Source: SZAS-18 sp038322235
Lineage (GTDB): Bacteria > Verrucomicrobiota > Verrucomicrobiia > Chthoniobacterales > SZAS-18
Assembly (NCBI GenBank): GCA_038322235.1
Contig: JBBQFQ010000019.1
Location: 1-64,000 of the forward strand
DNA length: 64,000 nucleotides
Direction: 5' to 3'
This document shows, one piece after another, positions 1 to 8,363 of this stretch (its first letter is position 1; each line of letters starts with the position of its first letter). The notes below the pieces were generated by a model, which saw only the letters and a list, made by a program, of their open reading frames with translations, searched no databases and had not been told where the DNA came from. Made by a program: the position numbers and the translations under genes.

Positions 1-1
1 G

Positions 2-115
2 GCGGTCAAACGTCGACCAAAGGCTTTCAGCCTCCTCACCAAGCCGCGCCACAAAATGGGCAACGTTTCCCGCCGCAAGCGCCCAAAGTCCACCACCGCG
101 AGAAAATCATCCTAA
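2..115 (+). pseudogene. C-terminal end of a probable IS4-type transposase (cut by window edge)
   Basis: Reading from base 2 gives 37 residues ending in TAA at 113-115. The peptide is strongly basic and contains RRPKAFSLLTKPRHKM, which resembles the Arg/Lys-rich end of IS4-family DDE transposases (family recalled, not searched). The catalytic core would lie left of the window, so whether the gene is intact cannot be judged. The stretch CCTTATCTTAGTGCCATTC just after the stop could be the element's terminal repeat, but the other end is not available for comparison. It could also be an unrelated short basic protein. Confidence 0.5.
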
Positions 116-436
116 ACCGCCCTTATCTTAGTGCCATTCCCATCAGAGGTCACGCGTCGATGCGTTGTCAGCGTCGCGCAAACCAGAAAAGGCTCGCTGA
201 GGCGGAGAGGCTGAAGGTCTCCCGCAGAGACGCGGAGGCGCAGAGCTTTGGTTTCATTTCTCCTCCAGCCGGCAAGGCGTTGTTCCTCTCCCAGAAGACG
301 TGAGCGGTGCCGCTCCGTTCCGGTACGGCTGAACTCCCGCTCGGCCCGCTCTCATCGCGTGTGCGCCACCGGAGGAGATCGGGGCAAGCAGGAGCTGGCC
401 CGTACCGCCGCCCGGACCGCCGCCCGGACCGCCCGA
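116..436. other. Non-coding stretch between transposase tail and tandem array
   Basis: No convincing gene is seen. Around 195-250 there is a purine-rich run (ctgaggcggagaggctgaag, then cgcagagacgcggaggcgc) of the kind found as dispersed non-coding repeats in large bacterial genomes. From about 402 to 435 a 12-bp unit based on accgccgcccgg is repeated almost three times, directly before the 22-bp array. Short open frames on both strands have no family likeness and look like chance. Confidence 0.6.
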
Positions 437-985
437 AATCAGTTGCGGGCACCCCCGTAATCGATCGCGGACACCCCCGTAATCAATTGCGGGCACCTCC
501 GTAATCAATTGCGGGCGCCCCCGTAATCGTTGACGGCCTCCCCCGTAATCGTTGACGGACTCCCCCGTAATCGTTGACGGCCTGCCCCGTGAACGCTGAC
601 GGCCGCCCCCGTGAACGTTGACGGCCTCCCCCGTAATCGTTGACGGCCTCCCCCGTAATCGTCGACGGCCTCCCCCGTAATCGTCGACGGCCTCCCCCGT
701 AATCGTTGACGGCCTCCCCCGTAATCGTTGACGGCCTCCCCCGTGAGCGTTGGCGGCCTGCCCCGTGAACGTTGACGGCCTCCCCCGTAAACGCTGACGG
801 CCTCCCCCGTGAACGTTGACGGCCTCCCCCGTGAACGTTAACGGCCTCACCCGTAATCGTTGACGGTCACCCCCGTGAACGTTGGCGGCCTGCCCCGTGA
901 ACGCTGACGGCCTGCCCCGTGAACGCTGACGGCCGCCCCCGTGAACGTTGACGGCCGCCCCCGTGACGTTCACGGGCTCCCCCGT
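437..985. repeat. 22-bp tandem repeat array, about 25 units
   Basis: Twenty-four full units of exactly 22 bp run head to tail from 437 to 964, followed by a 21-bp variant at 965-985. The core is GTTGACGGCCTCCCCCGT, preceded by AATC or GAAC. The first four units (437-524) are diverged, with CAATTGCGGGCAC-like cores. The rest differ at a few fixed positions: AATC versus GAAC/GAGC, GTT/GCT/GTC, and CTC/CTG/CGC. No unit inside 437-964 has gained or lost a base. Because 22 is not a multiple of three, a protein reading would cycle through all frames; the minus strand is open in all three. There are no spacers, so it is not CRISPR. Confidence 0.97.
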
Positions 986-1058
986 CGGCAGGCGACCCCC
1001 GAGAGGGGAATAGGACACCGTTGGATCGTCCCCGGATTCGCGCCATCTTCCGGCTCGG

Positions 1059-1631
1059 ATGAGCGCACCGAAGACCCTCCCCAAGGCCCAGGTTCCAGAC
1101 GGACCATTTCTCCGCCTGGTCATCCGCCTGATGCCCTATCGCGTGACTCATTACTGCGTCGGCGCGCTCATCCTGCTGCTTCATCTCCAGAGCGGGCCGC
1201 ACCTGACGGTTCCGATCCTCTTTGTCCTCCCCGTGTCTCTGGCCGCGTGGTTTTGCCCGGGTCAGACCTCAGTCGTCCTCGCGGTCCTCCTTCCGCTCGG
1301 ACGGGCCGCGATTGGCGCGTTCCTCGAGGGGCCGACGCCGCCGACCTATGTTGTCGCGAACGCCGGCCTTGGTTTCGCCGTGCTCCTCCTGATCACGTCT
1401 TTGACCCGCCGAGCCCGGCAGACGGGCGAACTGGAGCGGAAGGTCGCCCAGCTCGAAGACGTCCTTCCCATCTGCAGCTTCTGCAAACGAATCCGGGACG
1501 AGGACCGGTCCTGGCATCAGCTGGAGTCGTACATCAGCGCTCGCTCCACCACAAACTTCACGCACAGCGTCTGCCCCGAATGCGTGCAAGCGAACTACGG
1601 GGAAATCCTGGGGCCGAAACCAGGCGGCTAA
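1059..1631 (+). CDS. Membrane protein with C-terminal CSFCK / CPEC Cys-pair module
   Basis: A 190-residue protein beginning 73 bp after the tandem array. Residues ~34-115 are hydrophobic and make three to four membrane segments. A short heptad-like helix (~120-134) leads into a C-terminal module with Cys139-x2-Cys142 and Cys172-x2-Cys175 around KRIRDEDRSWHQLESYIS. This module is familiar as the tail of many PAS, receiver and GGDEF signalling proteins, where it looks like a metal- or redox-sensing unit, though its function is not established. Here it stands alone on a membrane anchor with no kinase or cyclase domain. The ATG at 1059 is used; no clear ribosome-binding site precedes it. Confidence 0.8.
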   Translation: MSAPKTLPKAQVPDGPFLRLVIRLMPYRVTHYCVGALILLLHLQSGPHLTVPILFVLPVSLAAWFCPGQTSVVLAVLLPLGRAAIGAFLEGPTPPTYVVANAGLGFAVLLLITSLTRRARQTGELERKVAQLEDVLPICSFCKRIRDEDRSWHQLESYISARSTTNFTHSVCPECVQANYGEILGPKPGG

Positions 1632-1745
1632 CGCCGCCTTCCACTCGCGGTGCCGCAGATACCGATCCAGCGGAAGCGGGCGTCCGGGCGGCGCGAAGCC
1701 TGCCGCGGCGAACTTCGTGTCTTCCTTCGCGCTGAGAACGATCCT

Positions 1746-2576
1746 CTACCGCGCGGCGAGGGACGCAGACGCAGGGTGTTTCGCCCTCCGGCGCCGGATC
1801 TCACCACCCAGCGCACCCAGCGCCAGTAACCCGGCGAGATACGTTGCCGGTTCCGGAATCACTCCCAGACGGGAGTAGCCGTAAAAAGCGTTCCCGCCGT
1901 TGACCGAGAGGCCGAACGACTGCGAGAGGTTGAAGCGAATGGCATTCGTCGTGTCGTCATTGCGATCGACCACGGGGAAAACAGCCGCCGGACTAAATCC
2001 GACCGAGGCGGGGTTGGTCAGCGCCTCGAAATACGACCACGGGATGGCCCATTCCGCGACGGCCCCCTGGCTCCCATCGGGACCTGCCCCACCGCCTCCA
2101 TAAGCGAGTCCGGGCGCGAGGGTGTATGCGAATCCCTGGCTGCTGAGTGACGCGCTGGCGTAGCCGCCAGCCGGTCCGAGATCCGGACGACCCGGCACGA
2201 AGGCGCGATCGTTGCCGAATTCGAAACCCAGGGTGGACCCCGGCGCATGAGTCACGTTCAGGCCAAGGTAGAGGTTGACGAAATTGGCGTTCGTCGTCCA
2301 GGCATCCAATCCCGAGCCGGCGGGCAGCGTGGCGATCGCGCCATAGACGAAATTGCCGTCCTTCCGAATGTAGACGTCGTAGGCAACCGTGTTGCTGAGA
2401 TTGGTGGGCGAGCCGAAGTTACTCGTAGGCGCGGTGCTACTATAAAAGACGTGCTGCGGTGTGACCCCCGCCCACTCGGCCCCGATGACGCCATTGACGC
2501 CCACTTGACCAAACGCGGGAGTGGAAAAGAGGGCGCCGAGGCTCAGCAGACTCCCCAAAACAAATGCTTTTCCCAT
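1746..2576 (-). CDS. PEP-CTERM-sorted secreted protein
   Basis: A 276-residue protein with an N-terminal signal peptide (GKAFVLGSLLSLGALFSTPAFG, cleavage about residue 23) and, near the C-terminus, IPEPATYLAGLLALGALGG followed by a basic IRRRRAK run. That is the PEP-CTERM sorting signal recognised by exosortase, after which the protein is released or attached to exopolysaccharide. The middle is Gly/Ala/Ser-rich and probably beta-rich. It contains AVAEWAIPWSYFEAL, which resembles carbohydrate-binding-like family 9 folds, but that is weak. No exosortase gene lies in this window. The perfect palindrome GACAATTGTC at 2615-2624 sits about 40 bp upstream of the start. Confidence 0.85.
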   Translation of the reverse strand: MGKAFVLGSLLSLGALFSTPAFGQVGVNGVIGAEWAGVTPQHVFYSSTAPTSNFGSPTNLSNTVAYDVYIRKDGNFVYGAIATLPAGSGLDAWTTNANFVNLYLGLNVTHAPGSTLGFEFGNDRAFVPGRPDLGPAGGYASASLSSQGFAYTLAPGLAYGGGGAGPDGSQGAVAEWAIPWSYFEALTNPASVGFSPAAVFPVVDRNDDTTNAIRFNLSQSFGLSVNGGNAFYGYSRLGVIPEPATYLAGLLALGALGGEIRRRRAKHPASASLAAR

Positions 2577-2655
2577 AGAGTACAGTCATAGAGGGCCGCT
2601 CCGACCGAGTGCAAGACAATTGTCGGCCATGCTGAGACCGGGCAGCTAACCGGGG

Positions 2656-5277
2656 CTACGCCGCCTTCCACTCGCGGCGGCGCAGATAGATATCCAGCGG
2701 AAGCAGCAGCAACGCGGCCGCCAGAAGGACGTTGCTGAGGTCCCGCCACTGCGGAAGTGAGCGTCCGGGTGGCGCGAAGACTTCCGCCGGCTTCGCCTCG
2801 TAGCGACCGCCCGCCACGCGGGCGATCTCGCGCAAGGCGTCCTCATCGGTCGCGGTGCGGAGAAACTCGCGGGAGAACGGCCGGACGTACCCGAAGACCT
2901 GCGGTCGCTCCAGCAGCCCGGGAGCACTGAGGGCGAAGAGCGTGGCATTCTCTCCGGCGGGGGGCAGCGGGAACTCGACCTCGTAGCGGCCGGGGGCGGT
3001 TTGCTCCGCGGTGCGCGACTGGCTGGCGCCATCTGGCGCGGTGGCCGTGGCGGAAATACTAAGCCCGTTGCGGAAAGAGCCGTCGCCCTGAATGGCGTCC
3101 ATCTCGATCAGCAGGCGGTCGCCGCGTTCCTCCGTGCGGAGCTGAAAGTTTGCGCTGTCGGAGGGCCGCATCAAGCCGCGCACGAGCTGCTGCCAGAACT
3201 TGCCGTAGCCGGCCCAGCCGAGCCATTCGCCCGCCCAGCGCGACTTCGCATCGCTCGTGAACGCGGCGGCTTGACCCAGCCCATAGCGCCACGTCGCCAG
3301 CAGCGGCTCCCCCTGCTCGGTGGCGAGCTGGAGTTCGGCGGTGGGCTTGAGCTTGGTCGCGTTGTAGCCGAGCAGGAGAGGCGAGGATGCCCACGGCAGC
3401 CCGGCGAGAATCGGGGAGCGCCCGGTCACGCGCGCCTGAAACGGCTCCTCCACGAGGCTCGACTGCGCGACCTTCATCGTCTCGGTCGTGAAAATCTGCG
3501 GAAGATTCAGGGCGTCATTCGTGAGGTAGAAGCGGCCATTGCCCCGCTCGGCGAGCAGGCGAAGAAACGGCACGTCCTTGTCGCGCTCGAAACCGAGCGC
3601 CACGACCGACGTGGTGATGCGAGCCTGGAGCATCTGGCTGACGAGATCCTGCGAGCTGCCTCCGCCCTTGGCGCCATCCGCCATCTCGCCCGCAAACTTT
3701 TCCTCGGCATCCGCGGCGTCCGAGAAAAGGATGACGTGCTTGATCTTCGCGTTGACGTCGCGCAGCCGCTGGAAGGCGTCCGCCAGCGCGGTGTAAATAT
3801 AGATCCCGCCGCCGCCCGCGGTGATGCTGAGGATCTTTTGCTCCACCGCCTGCCGGCCGGAGACCCGGCCCATCGGCACGATGAGATTCACCTTCGTATC
3901 CACCGCGGTGAGACAGAATTGATCCTTCGCCTGGAGCACGCCCAGCGCGAGCGCCGCGCCCTGATCGGCGAGCGCGATCTTCGTCTGCCCCTGGACCGGC
4001 GCGCTCATCGAGCCGGAGCGATCCAGGGTGACGAGCAGCGCGACGGTCGGCGTGTCCTGGCGGTCATCGTGCTCCATGCGCACGGGCAGCATCTGCTCGA
4101 CGGGCGTGCGGAAATACCCGCCCACCCCAAAGGAGTTTTCTCCTCCGACCATGACGAAGCCACCGCCAAAATCCTGCACCCAGGTGCGGTAGAGCTCCAT
4201 TTGATCCCGGGAAAGCAGGAGCGCGGACACATCGCTGAGAACGAAGAGATCGAAGCTCTGCAGCTCCGCCAGGGAACGCGGGAGTCCGGCGGCGCCGCGC
4301 AGCTCCACCGCGATCCGGCCGTTGCGCAGGGCGTTCGCGAGTGGTCGCGCCCGGGTCTCGTCCGCATCCACGATGAGCACGCGCGGCTCGCCGCCGCTCG
4401 TCACGGTCACGCGCTGACGATTGTTCTCCGGGCGGGTGTCCTGATCGGCCACGACCTCGACCTCGAACGCGGCGAAGCTGCCGCCGACGCTCAGATTCGG
4501 GAAGGTGACCTCGTTGCGTCCGGGCTTCAGCGTCAGATCGCGTCCCCCGAGCAGGAGGCTGTCCTGATAGAGATTCACCCGGGCGCCCGTGGCGACGTTG
4601 CTTTCCACCGCCACCCGGATGTCGAAAGGTTGGCCATTCTTCACGCTGCGCGGCACGAGCACCTCGCCGATCAGCACTTCGGGCCGGCTGGGGTTGTGCA
4701 GCGGAACGACCAGCAGTTCGACGCCCGACGCGCGGAGACGCTCCGCTCCGGCCGCTGCACCGCCGCCGGTGTCGTTGCCATCGGTGAGCAGCACCACGCG
4801 CCGATTCGCCTCCGGCGTGACGACCGCACCGGCGAAATCGAGGGCGCGTCCGAGGTCCGTCGCCGCGCGTTCCTCCTCGCGCGCCTCCGGCCATTTTGCG
4901 AGGAGCGCGGACGATGCTTCGACCGGCTGCCAAACGCGCGCTTTCTGCGCGAAACCGATCACCCCGAGTCCGTCACCGGCGCGGCGGAGCCGGGCACTGG
5001 ACTCGACGAACACGCGCGCCTCGCTCCGCGCCTCGGGCGACATGCTGCTCGACTCATCGACCACGAACATGACGGCGAGGGCGTCCGACTCGTGACGCCA
5101 GTGGAATCCTGCCACCGCGAGGAGGAGCAGGGCGATCCAGGCGCAACGCGCGATCAGGGCGGCCCGACGTTGCGCGGAAGGGAGCCCCGCCAGCGAACGC
5201 CGCAGGCCCCACCAAAGCAGGAGCGCGGCCGGGAGCGCGAGAAGCAAAAAACCCGGATGCGTGAAGCGGAACGGCAC
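2656..5277 (-). CDS. Double VWA-domain membrane protein with glutamine-amidotransferase-like region
   Basis: From the GTG at 5277 the protein has 873 residues. Two N-terminal membrane helices (starting FLLLALPAALLLWW) are followed by a first VWA domain with metal site DESSS (residue ~74). Then come a beta-sandwich region, a class-I amidotransferase-like fold lacking an obvious catalytic Cys (FDLFVLSD ... GGGFVMVGGENSFG), a second VWA domain with DRSGS (~419), and a C-terminal membrane helix ending in basic residues. This layout is typical of large BatA-like VWA proteins of PVC bacteria and Acidobacteria; their function is unknown. An ATG further upstream (5418) would add 47 residues without hydrophobic or family character, so the GTG before FRFTHPG is preferred. 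Confidence 0.85.
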   Translation of the reverse strand: MPFRFTHPGFLLLALPAALLLWWGLRRSLAGLPSAQRRAALIARCAWIALLLLAVAGFHWRHESDALAVMFVVDESSSMSPEARSEARVFVESSARLRRAGDGLGVIGFAQKARVWQPVEASSALLAKWPEAREEERAATDLGRALDFAGAVVTPEANRRVVLLTDGNDTGGGAAAGAERLRASGVELLVVPLHNPSRPEVLIGEVLVPRSVKNGQPFDIRVAVESNVATGARVNLYQDSLLLGGRDLTLKPGRNEVTFPNLSVGGSFAAFEVEVVADQDTRPENNRQRVTVTSGGEPRVLIVDADETRARPLANALRNGRIAVELRGAAGLPRSLAELQSFDLFVLSDVSALLLSRDQMELYRTWVQDFGGGFVMVGGENSFGVGGYFRTPVEQMLPVRMEHDDRQDTPTVALLVTLDRSGSMSAPVQGQTKIALADQGAALALGVLQAKDQFCLTAVDTKVNLIVPMGRVSGRQAVEQKILSITAGGGGIYIYTALADAFQRLRDVNAKIKHVILFSDAADAEEKFAGEMADGAKGGGSSQDLVSQMLQARITTSVVALGFERDKDVPFLRLLAERGNGRFYLTNDALNLPQIFTTETMKVAQSSLVEEPFQARVTGRSPILAGLPWASSPLLLGYNATKLKPTAELQLATEQGEPLLATWRYGLGQAAAFTSDAKSRWAGEWLGWAGYGKFWQQLVRGLMRPSDSANFQLRTEERGDRLLIEMDAIQGDGSFRNGLSISATATAPDGASQSRTAEQTAPGRYEVEFPLPPAGENATLFALSAPGLLERPQVFGYVRPFSREFLRTATDEDALREIARVAGGRYEAKPAEVFAPPGRSLPQWRDLSNVLLAAALLLLPLDIYLRRREWKAA

Positions 5278-5655
5278 GCGCAGAAGTGGACGCGGGTTCG
5301 GGCCGGAGTCGAGGGCGGACCCACATTTCGCGATCGGGGCGTGCGTCAGGCGGCGGCTTTCAGGGTCTGCGCGCGAGCCCGTGCGGGGCACGCCCGCGGG
5401 TCGCCGAACGAGCGCCAAATCATCGTCGGATCAGCACGCGCGCTTGTGATTTCGCGGTCCTGTGCGATAACTGTCGCAGGGAAACAAAGTATGCGCGGGT
5501 TTTGTTCGCGCCGCAGTTCTCGATCCTCGTGCTGGTTTTCGGTGAGAAAGCAGCTTGGGCCACATTTTCTCATCGATCTCAGGCGGCATCCGCCTTCGCC
5601 TCGTCCGCCGACTGCGGACACGGCGTTGTCGTAGCCGCAGCCAATTACGAACCAC
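5278..5655. other. Divergent intergenic region before rhlE
   Basis: About 380 bp separate the VWA gene start from rhlE and must hold both promoters. Two small hairpins are visible near the rhlE end: AGGCGG-cat-CCGCCT at 5581-5595 and GTCCGC-cgact-GCGGAC at 5603-5619. Neither has a T-run, so they are not terminators; they could form a structured 5' leader on the helicase mRNA. I see no strong -35/-10 pair and no other gene. Confidence 0.5.
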
Positions 5656-6993
5656 ATGTCAGTTTCAGATCTTTCCGGCTCGCCCGTCGCGACGCCCATC
5701 CATCCTTTTTCCCAGCTCGGTCTCATCGACCCGCTGGTGCGCGCGCTCGAGCTCAAGGGCTACATCGATCCCTCGCCCATCCAGGTGAACGCGATCCCGC
5801 CGCTGCTGGCGGGGCGCGACCTGCTCGGTTGCGCGCAGACCGGCACCGGTAAAACGGCCGCATTCGCGCTCCCGATCCTCCAGCGCCTGCACGCCGCGCC
5901 GAAGCGTTGCGTACCCTTCGCGCCGCGCGTGCTGATTTTGACCCCGACCCGGGAGCTCGCCGCCCAGATCGGGCAGAGCTTCGCCGACTACGGGAAGTAT
6001 CTGAAACTGCGCCACGCCGTCATCTTCGGAGGCGTCGGCCAGAACCCCCAGGTCCAGGCCCTCCGCGCCGGCTGCGACATTCTCGTCGCGACGCCAGGTC
6101 GCCTCCTCGACCTCAAGCAGCAGGGCTACCTCCAGCTCGGCCAGCTCGAGATCTTCGTGCTCGATGAGGCGGATCGGATGCTCGACATGGGTTTCATCCA
6201 TGACGTGAAAAAGGTCATCGCCGCGCTGCCCGCGAAACGTCAGACCCTCTTCTTCTCGGCCACGCTGCCGGATCCAATTCTCGATCTCTCGCGCTCCCTG
6301 CTGCATGATCCGGCCAAGGTCGAGGTCGCGCCGCAAGCCACCACCGTGGAGCGCGTCGAACAGCAGATCTGCTTCGTCGATCGCGCCGACAAGGTGCCGC
6401 TTCTCATCCAGTTGCTGACGAAGAATCTGCAGCATCTGAGCCTCGTCTTCATCCGCACCAAACACGGCGCGAACAAGCTCGCGCTCCAGCTCGAGCGGGC
6501 CGGCCTGCCGAGCTCGGCGATCCACGGCAACAAATCCCAGGGCGCCCGCACCCGGGCCCTGGAGGAATTCCGCGCCGGCAAACTGCGCGTCCTCGTGGCG
6601 ACCGATATCGCCGCCCGCGGACTGGACATCAAGGGCGTGGGGCTCGTGGTGAACTACGATCTGCCCGACGAACCGGAGAGCTACGTCCATCGCATCGGGC
6701 GCACCGCCCGCGCCGGCGCGGACGGGCTCGCGATCGCCCTGTGCGATCCCGAGGACCGCGACGCGCTGCACCAGATCCAGCGGCTCATCCGCATGGACCT
6801 GACGCCGCATCTCGACCACGAATGGCATTCCGAAGCCGTCCGCACGAACGTGCTTTCGCGCCATTCGTCCGGCCCATCACGCCCGAAACCGCAGGGCGGC
6901 CGTGGCGGTGGCGGAGGCGGATCCCGACGTGATTCGCGCGGGGGTGGAGGCGGCGGCCGCTTCAACCAATCGCGCTCTTCAGGGCGCCGGTAA
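5656..6993 (+). CDS. rhlE: DEAD-box RNA helicase, RhlE-type
   Basis: This 445-residue cytoplasmic helicase unwinds structured RNA in ribosome assembly, mRNA decay and cold adaptation. All core motifs are visible: Q motif (GYIDPSPIQ), Walker A AQTGTGKT, PTRELA, TPGRLLD, DEAD (VLDEADRMLDMGF), SAT (FFSATLP), then domain 2 with RGLDIKGV and the HRIGRTARAG arginine fingers. The C-terminal ~60 residues are a Gly/Arg/Ser-rich RNA-binding tail, as in RhlE. The 3' end overlaps the convergent glmM by 32 bp, and that shared stretch encodes the end of the Gly/Arg tail. Confidence 0.95.
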   Translation: MSVSDLSGSPVATPIHPFSQLGLIDPLVRALELKGYIDPSPIQVNAIPPLLAGRDLLGCAQTGTGKTAAFALPILQRLHAAPKRCVPFAPRVLILTPTRELAAQIGQSFADYGKYLKLRHAVIFGGVGQNPQVQALRAGCDILVATPGRLLDLKQQGYLQLGQLEIFVLDEADRMLDMGFIHDVKKVIAALPAKRQTLFFSATLPDPILDLSRSLLHDPAKVEVAPQATTVERVEQQICFVDRADKVPLLIQLLTKNLQHLSLVFIRTKHGANKLALQLERAGLPSSAIHGNKSQGARTRALEEFRAGKLRVLVATDIAARGLDIKGVGLVVNYDLPDEPESYVHRIGRTARAGADGLAIALCDPEDRDALHQIQRLIRMDLTPHLDHEWHSEAVRTNVLSRHSSGPSRPKPQGGRGGGGGGSRRDSRGGGGGGRFNQSRSSGRR

Positions 6994-8320
6994 TCGCATC
7001 GGCGAATCCGCCGATCTGCGTCGCGTCGCGGCCCTCAACGAGCACCCGCACCTTCGGCTCCGTGCCGGAGAAGCGGACCAGCACGCGGCCGCGGCCGGCG
7101 AGCGCCCGCTCGGCGGCCGCGATCTCCCGCGTCACCTCCGCGAGCGACGCGAGCGCCGGTTTCGCCGTCACCCGCAGGTCGCGCTGCGCCTGCGGGTACT
7201 TCACGAGACAACGCTTCAATTCCGAGAGCGGTTTCCCGCTCTCGATCATCACGCGCAGGATCTGGAGGGCGGCGACCAGACCGTCTCCGGTGGAACTGTG
7301 ATCTAGAAAAATGAGGTGGCCGCTCTGCTCGCCGCCCACGTTCAGCCCCTTCGCCAGCATCTCCGCGAGCACGTAGCGATCGCCGACGGCCGTGCGGACC
7401 ACTTTTCCGCCGGCGCTGGCCAAGGCCTCATCGAGCCCGAAATTGCTCATGACCGTCACGGCGAGGGTCGACTCCCGCAGGGCGCCGCGTCGCAAATGAT
7501 CCAGCGCTGCAATGGCGAGTAACTCATCGCCGTCGACCGTCTCGGCGTGTTCGTCACACACGATGAGCCGATCCGCGTCTCCGTCGTGCGAAACGCCGAT
7601 CGACGCGCCGGTCTCGCGGACCCTCCGCGCGATCTCCTCCGGATGCGTGCTGCCGCAGTCCCGGTTGATGTTGGTGCCATCGGGCTCCGTGTGGAAAGCC
7701 ACGACGTCCGCGCCGAGCTGGCGCAGCGCCATCGGGGTGGTGAGATGCGAGGCGCCGTTCGCACAATCGACCGCGATGCGCAGGCCCGGCAACGCGAAGC
7801 GCTCGGGCAGCGAAGCGCAGGCATGCGCCACATAGCGCTCCGCCGCGTCCGCGATCCGGTGCACGCGCCCGATCCAGTTGCCGGTCGGAAAAGCCGTCGT
7901 CTCGCCGGCCGCCAGGCGCGCTTCGATGCGCGCCTCGAGGGCGTCGTCGAGCTTCCCGCCGTCCCCCCGAAAGAACTTGAGGCCGTTATCTTCGAAGGGG
8001 TTGTGCGAGGCCGTGATCGCGATGCCCGCATCCGCGCGGAGTTCGCGCGCCAGCAGGGCCACGCCCGGGGTGGGAATGACGCCCGCCCGATGGACCTCCG
8101 CTCCCACGGACGTGAGGCCCGCGATGAGCGCGCTCTCGAGCAGATCACCGGAGAGCCGCGTGTCGCGACCCACCACCACGCGCAACCGGCGCCCGGTATC
8201 GCCCGCGATCTCGATCGCGCCCGCGCGCGCCAGGCGCAGCACGGTATCGGCCGTCAGCGGCTCCGCGTTCGCCAGCCCGCGAACGCCATCGGTCCCAAAA
8301 AGTTTTCGCGCGGTGGACAT
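6962..8320 (-). CDS. glmM: Phosphoglucosamine mutase
   Basis: Converts glucosamine-6-phosphate to glucosamine-1-phosphate, on the way to UDP-GlcNAc, peptidoglycan and lipid A. The 452 residues match the usual length of ~445-450. Diagnostic features are the N-terminal KLFGTDGVRGLAN, the phosphoserine loop GIAITASHNPFEDNGLKFF, the metal loop DGDADRLI, the sugar-binding GGEQSGHLIF and the phosphate-binding VRFSGTEPKVRVLVEG. The start ATG at 8318-8320 directly precedes STARKLFGTDGVRG. It is monocistronic as far as visible and tail-to-tail with rhlE. Confidence 0.97.
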   Translation of the reverse strand: MSTARKLFGTDGVRGLANAEPLTADTVLRLARAGAIEIAGDTGRRLRVVVGRDTRLSGDLLESALIAGLTSVGAEVHRAGVIPTPGVALLARELRADAGIAITASHNPFEDNGLKFFRGDGGKLDDALEARIEARLAAGETTAFPTGNWIGRVHRIADAAERYVAHACASLPERFALPGLRIAVDCANGASHLTTPMALRQLGADVVAFHTEPDGTNINRDCGSTHPEEIARRVRETGASIGVSHDGDADRLIVCDEHAETVDGDELLAIAALDHLRRGALRESTLAVTVMSNFGLDEALASAGGKVVRTAVGDRYVLAEMLAKGLNVGGEQSGHLIFLDHSSTGDGLVAALQILRVMIESGKPLSELKRCLVKYPQAQRDLRVTAKPALASLAEVTREIAAAERALAGRGRVLVRFSGTEPKVRVLVEGRDATQIGGFADAITGALKSAIG

Positions 8321-8363
8321 GGTTCGATCCTAAGCCAGAACCTTTCCAGCTGCATCGCTTCGG

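Noticed and set aside
437..985. CRISPR array
   Set aside because: Units are directly adjacent with no unique spacers, and there are no cas genes.
254..1123. Long minus-strand open frame (289 codons) across the 22-bp array
   Set aside because: It exists only because the repeat lacks stop codons on that strand in all three frames. The peptide is a 22-residue periodic Gly/Arg-rich artefact and its upstream part overlaps the start of the membrane protein gene.
3001..5634. 877-codon plus-strand open frame opposite the VWA gene
   Set aside because: Antisense to a gene with clear VWA motifs. The translation is His/Arg/Glu-rich with no domain, as expected from GC-rich codon bias.
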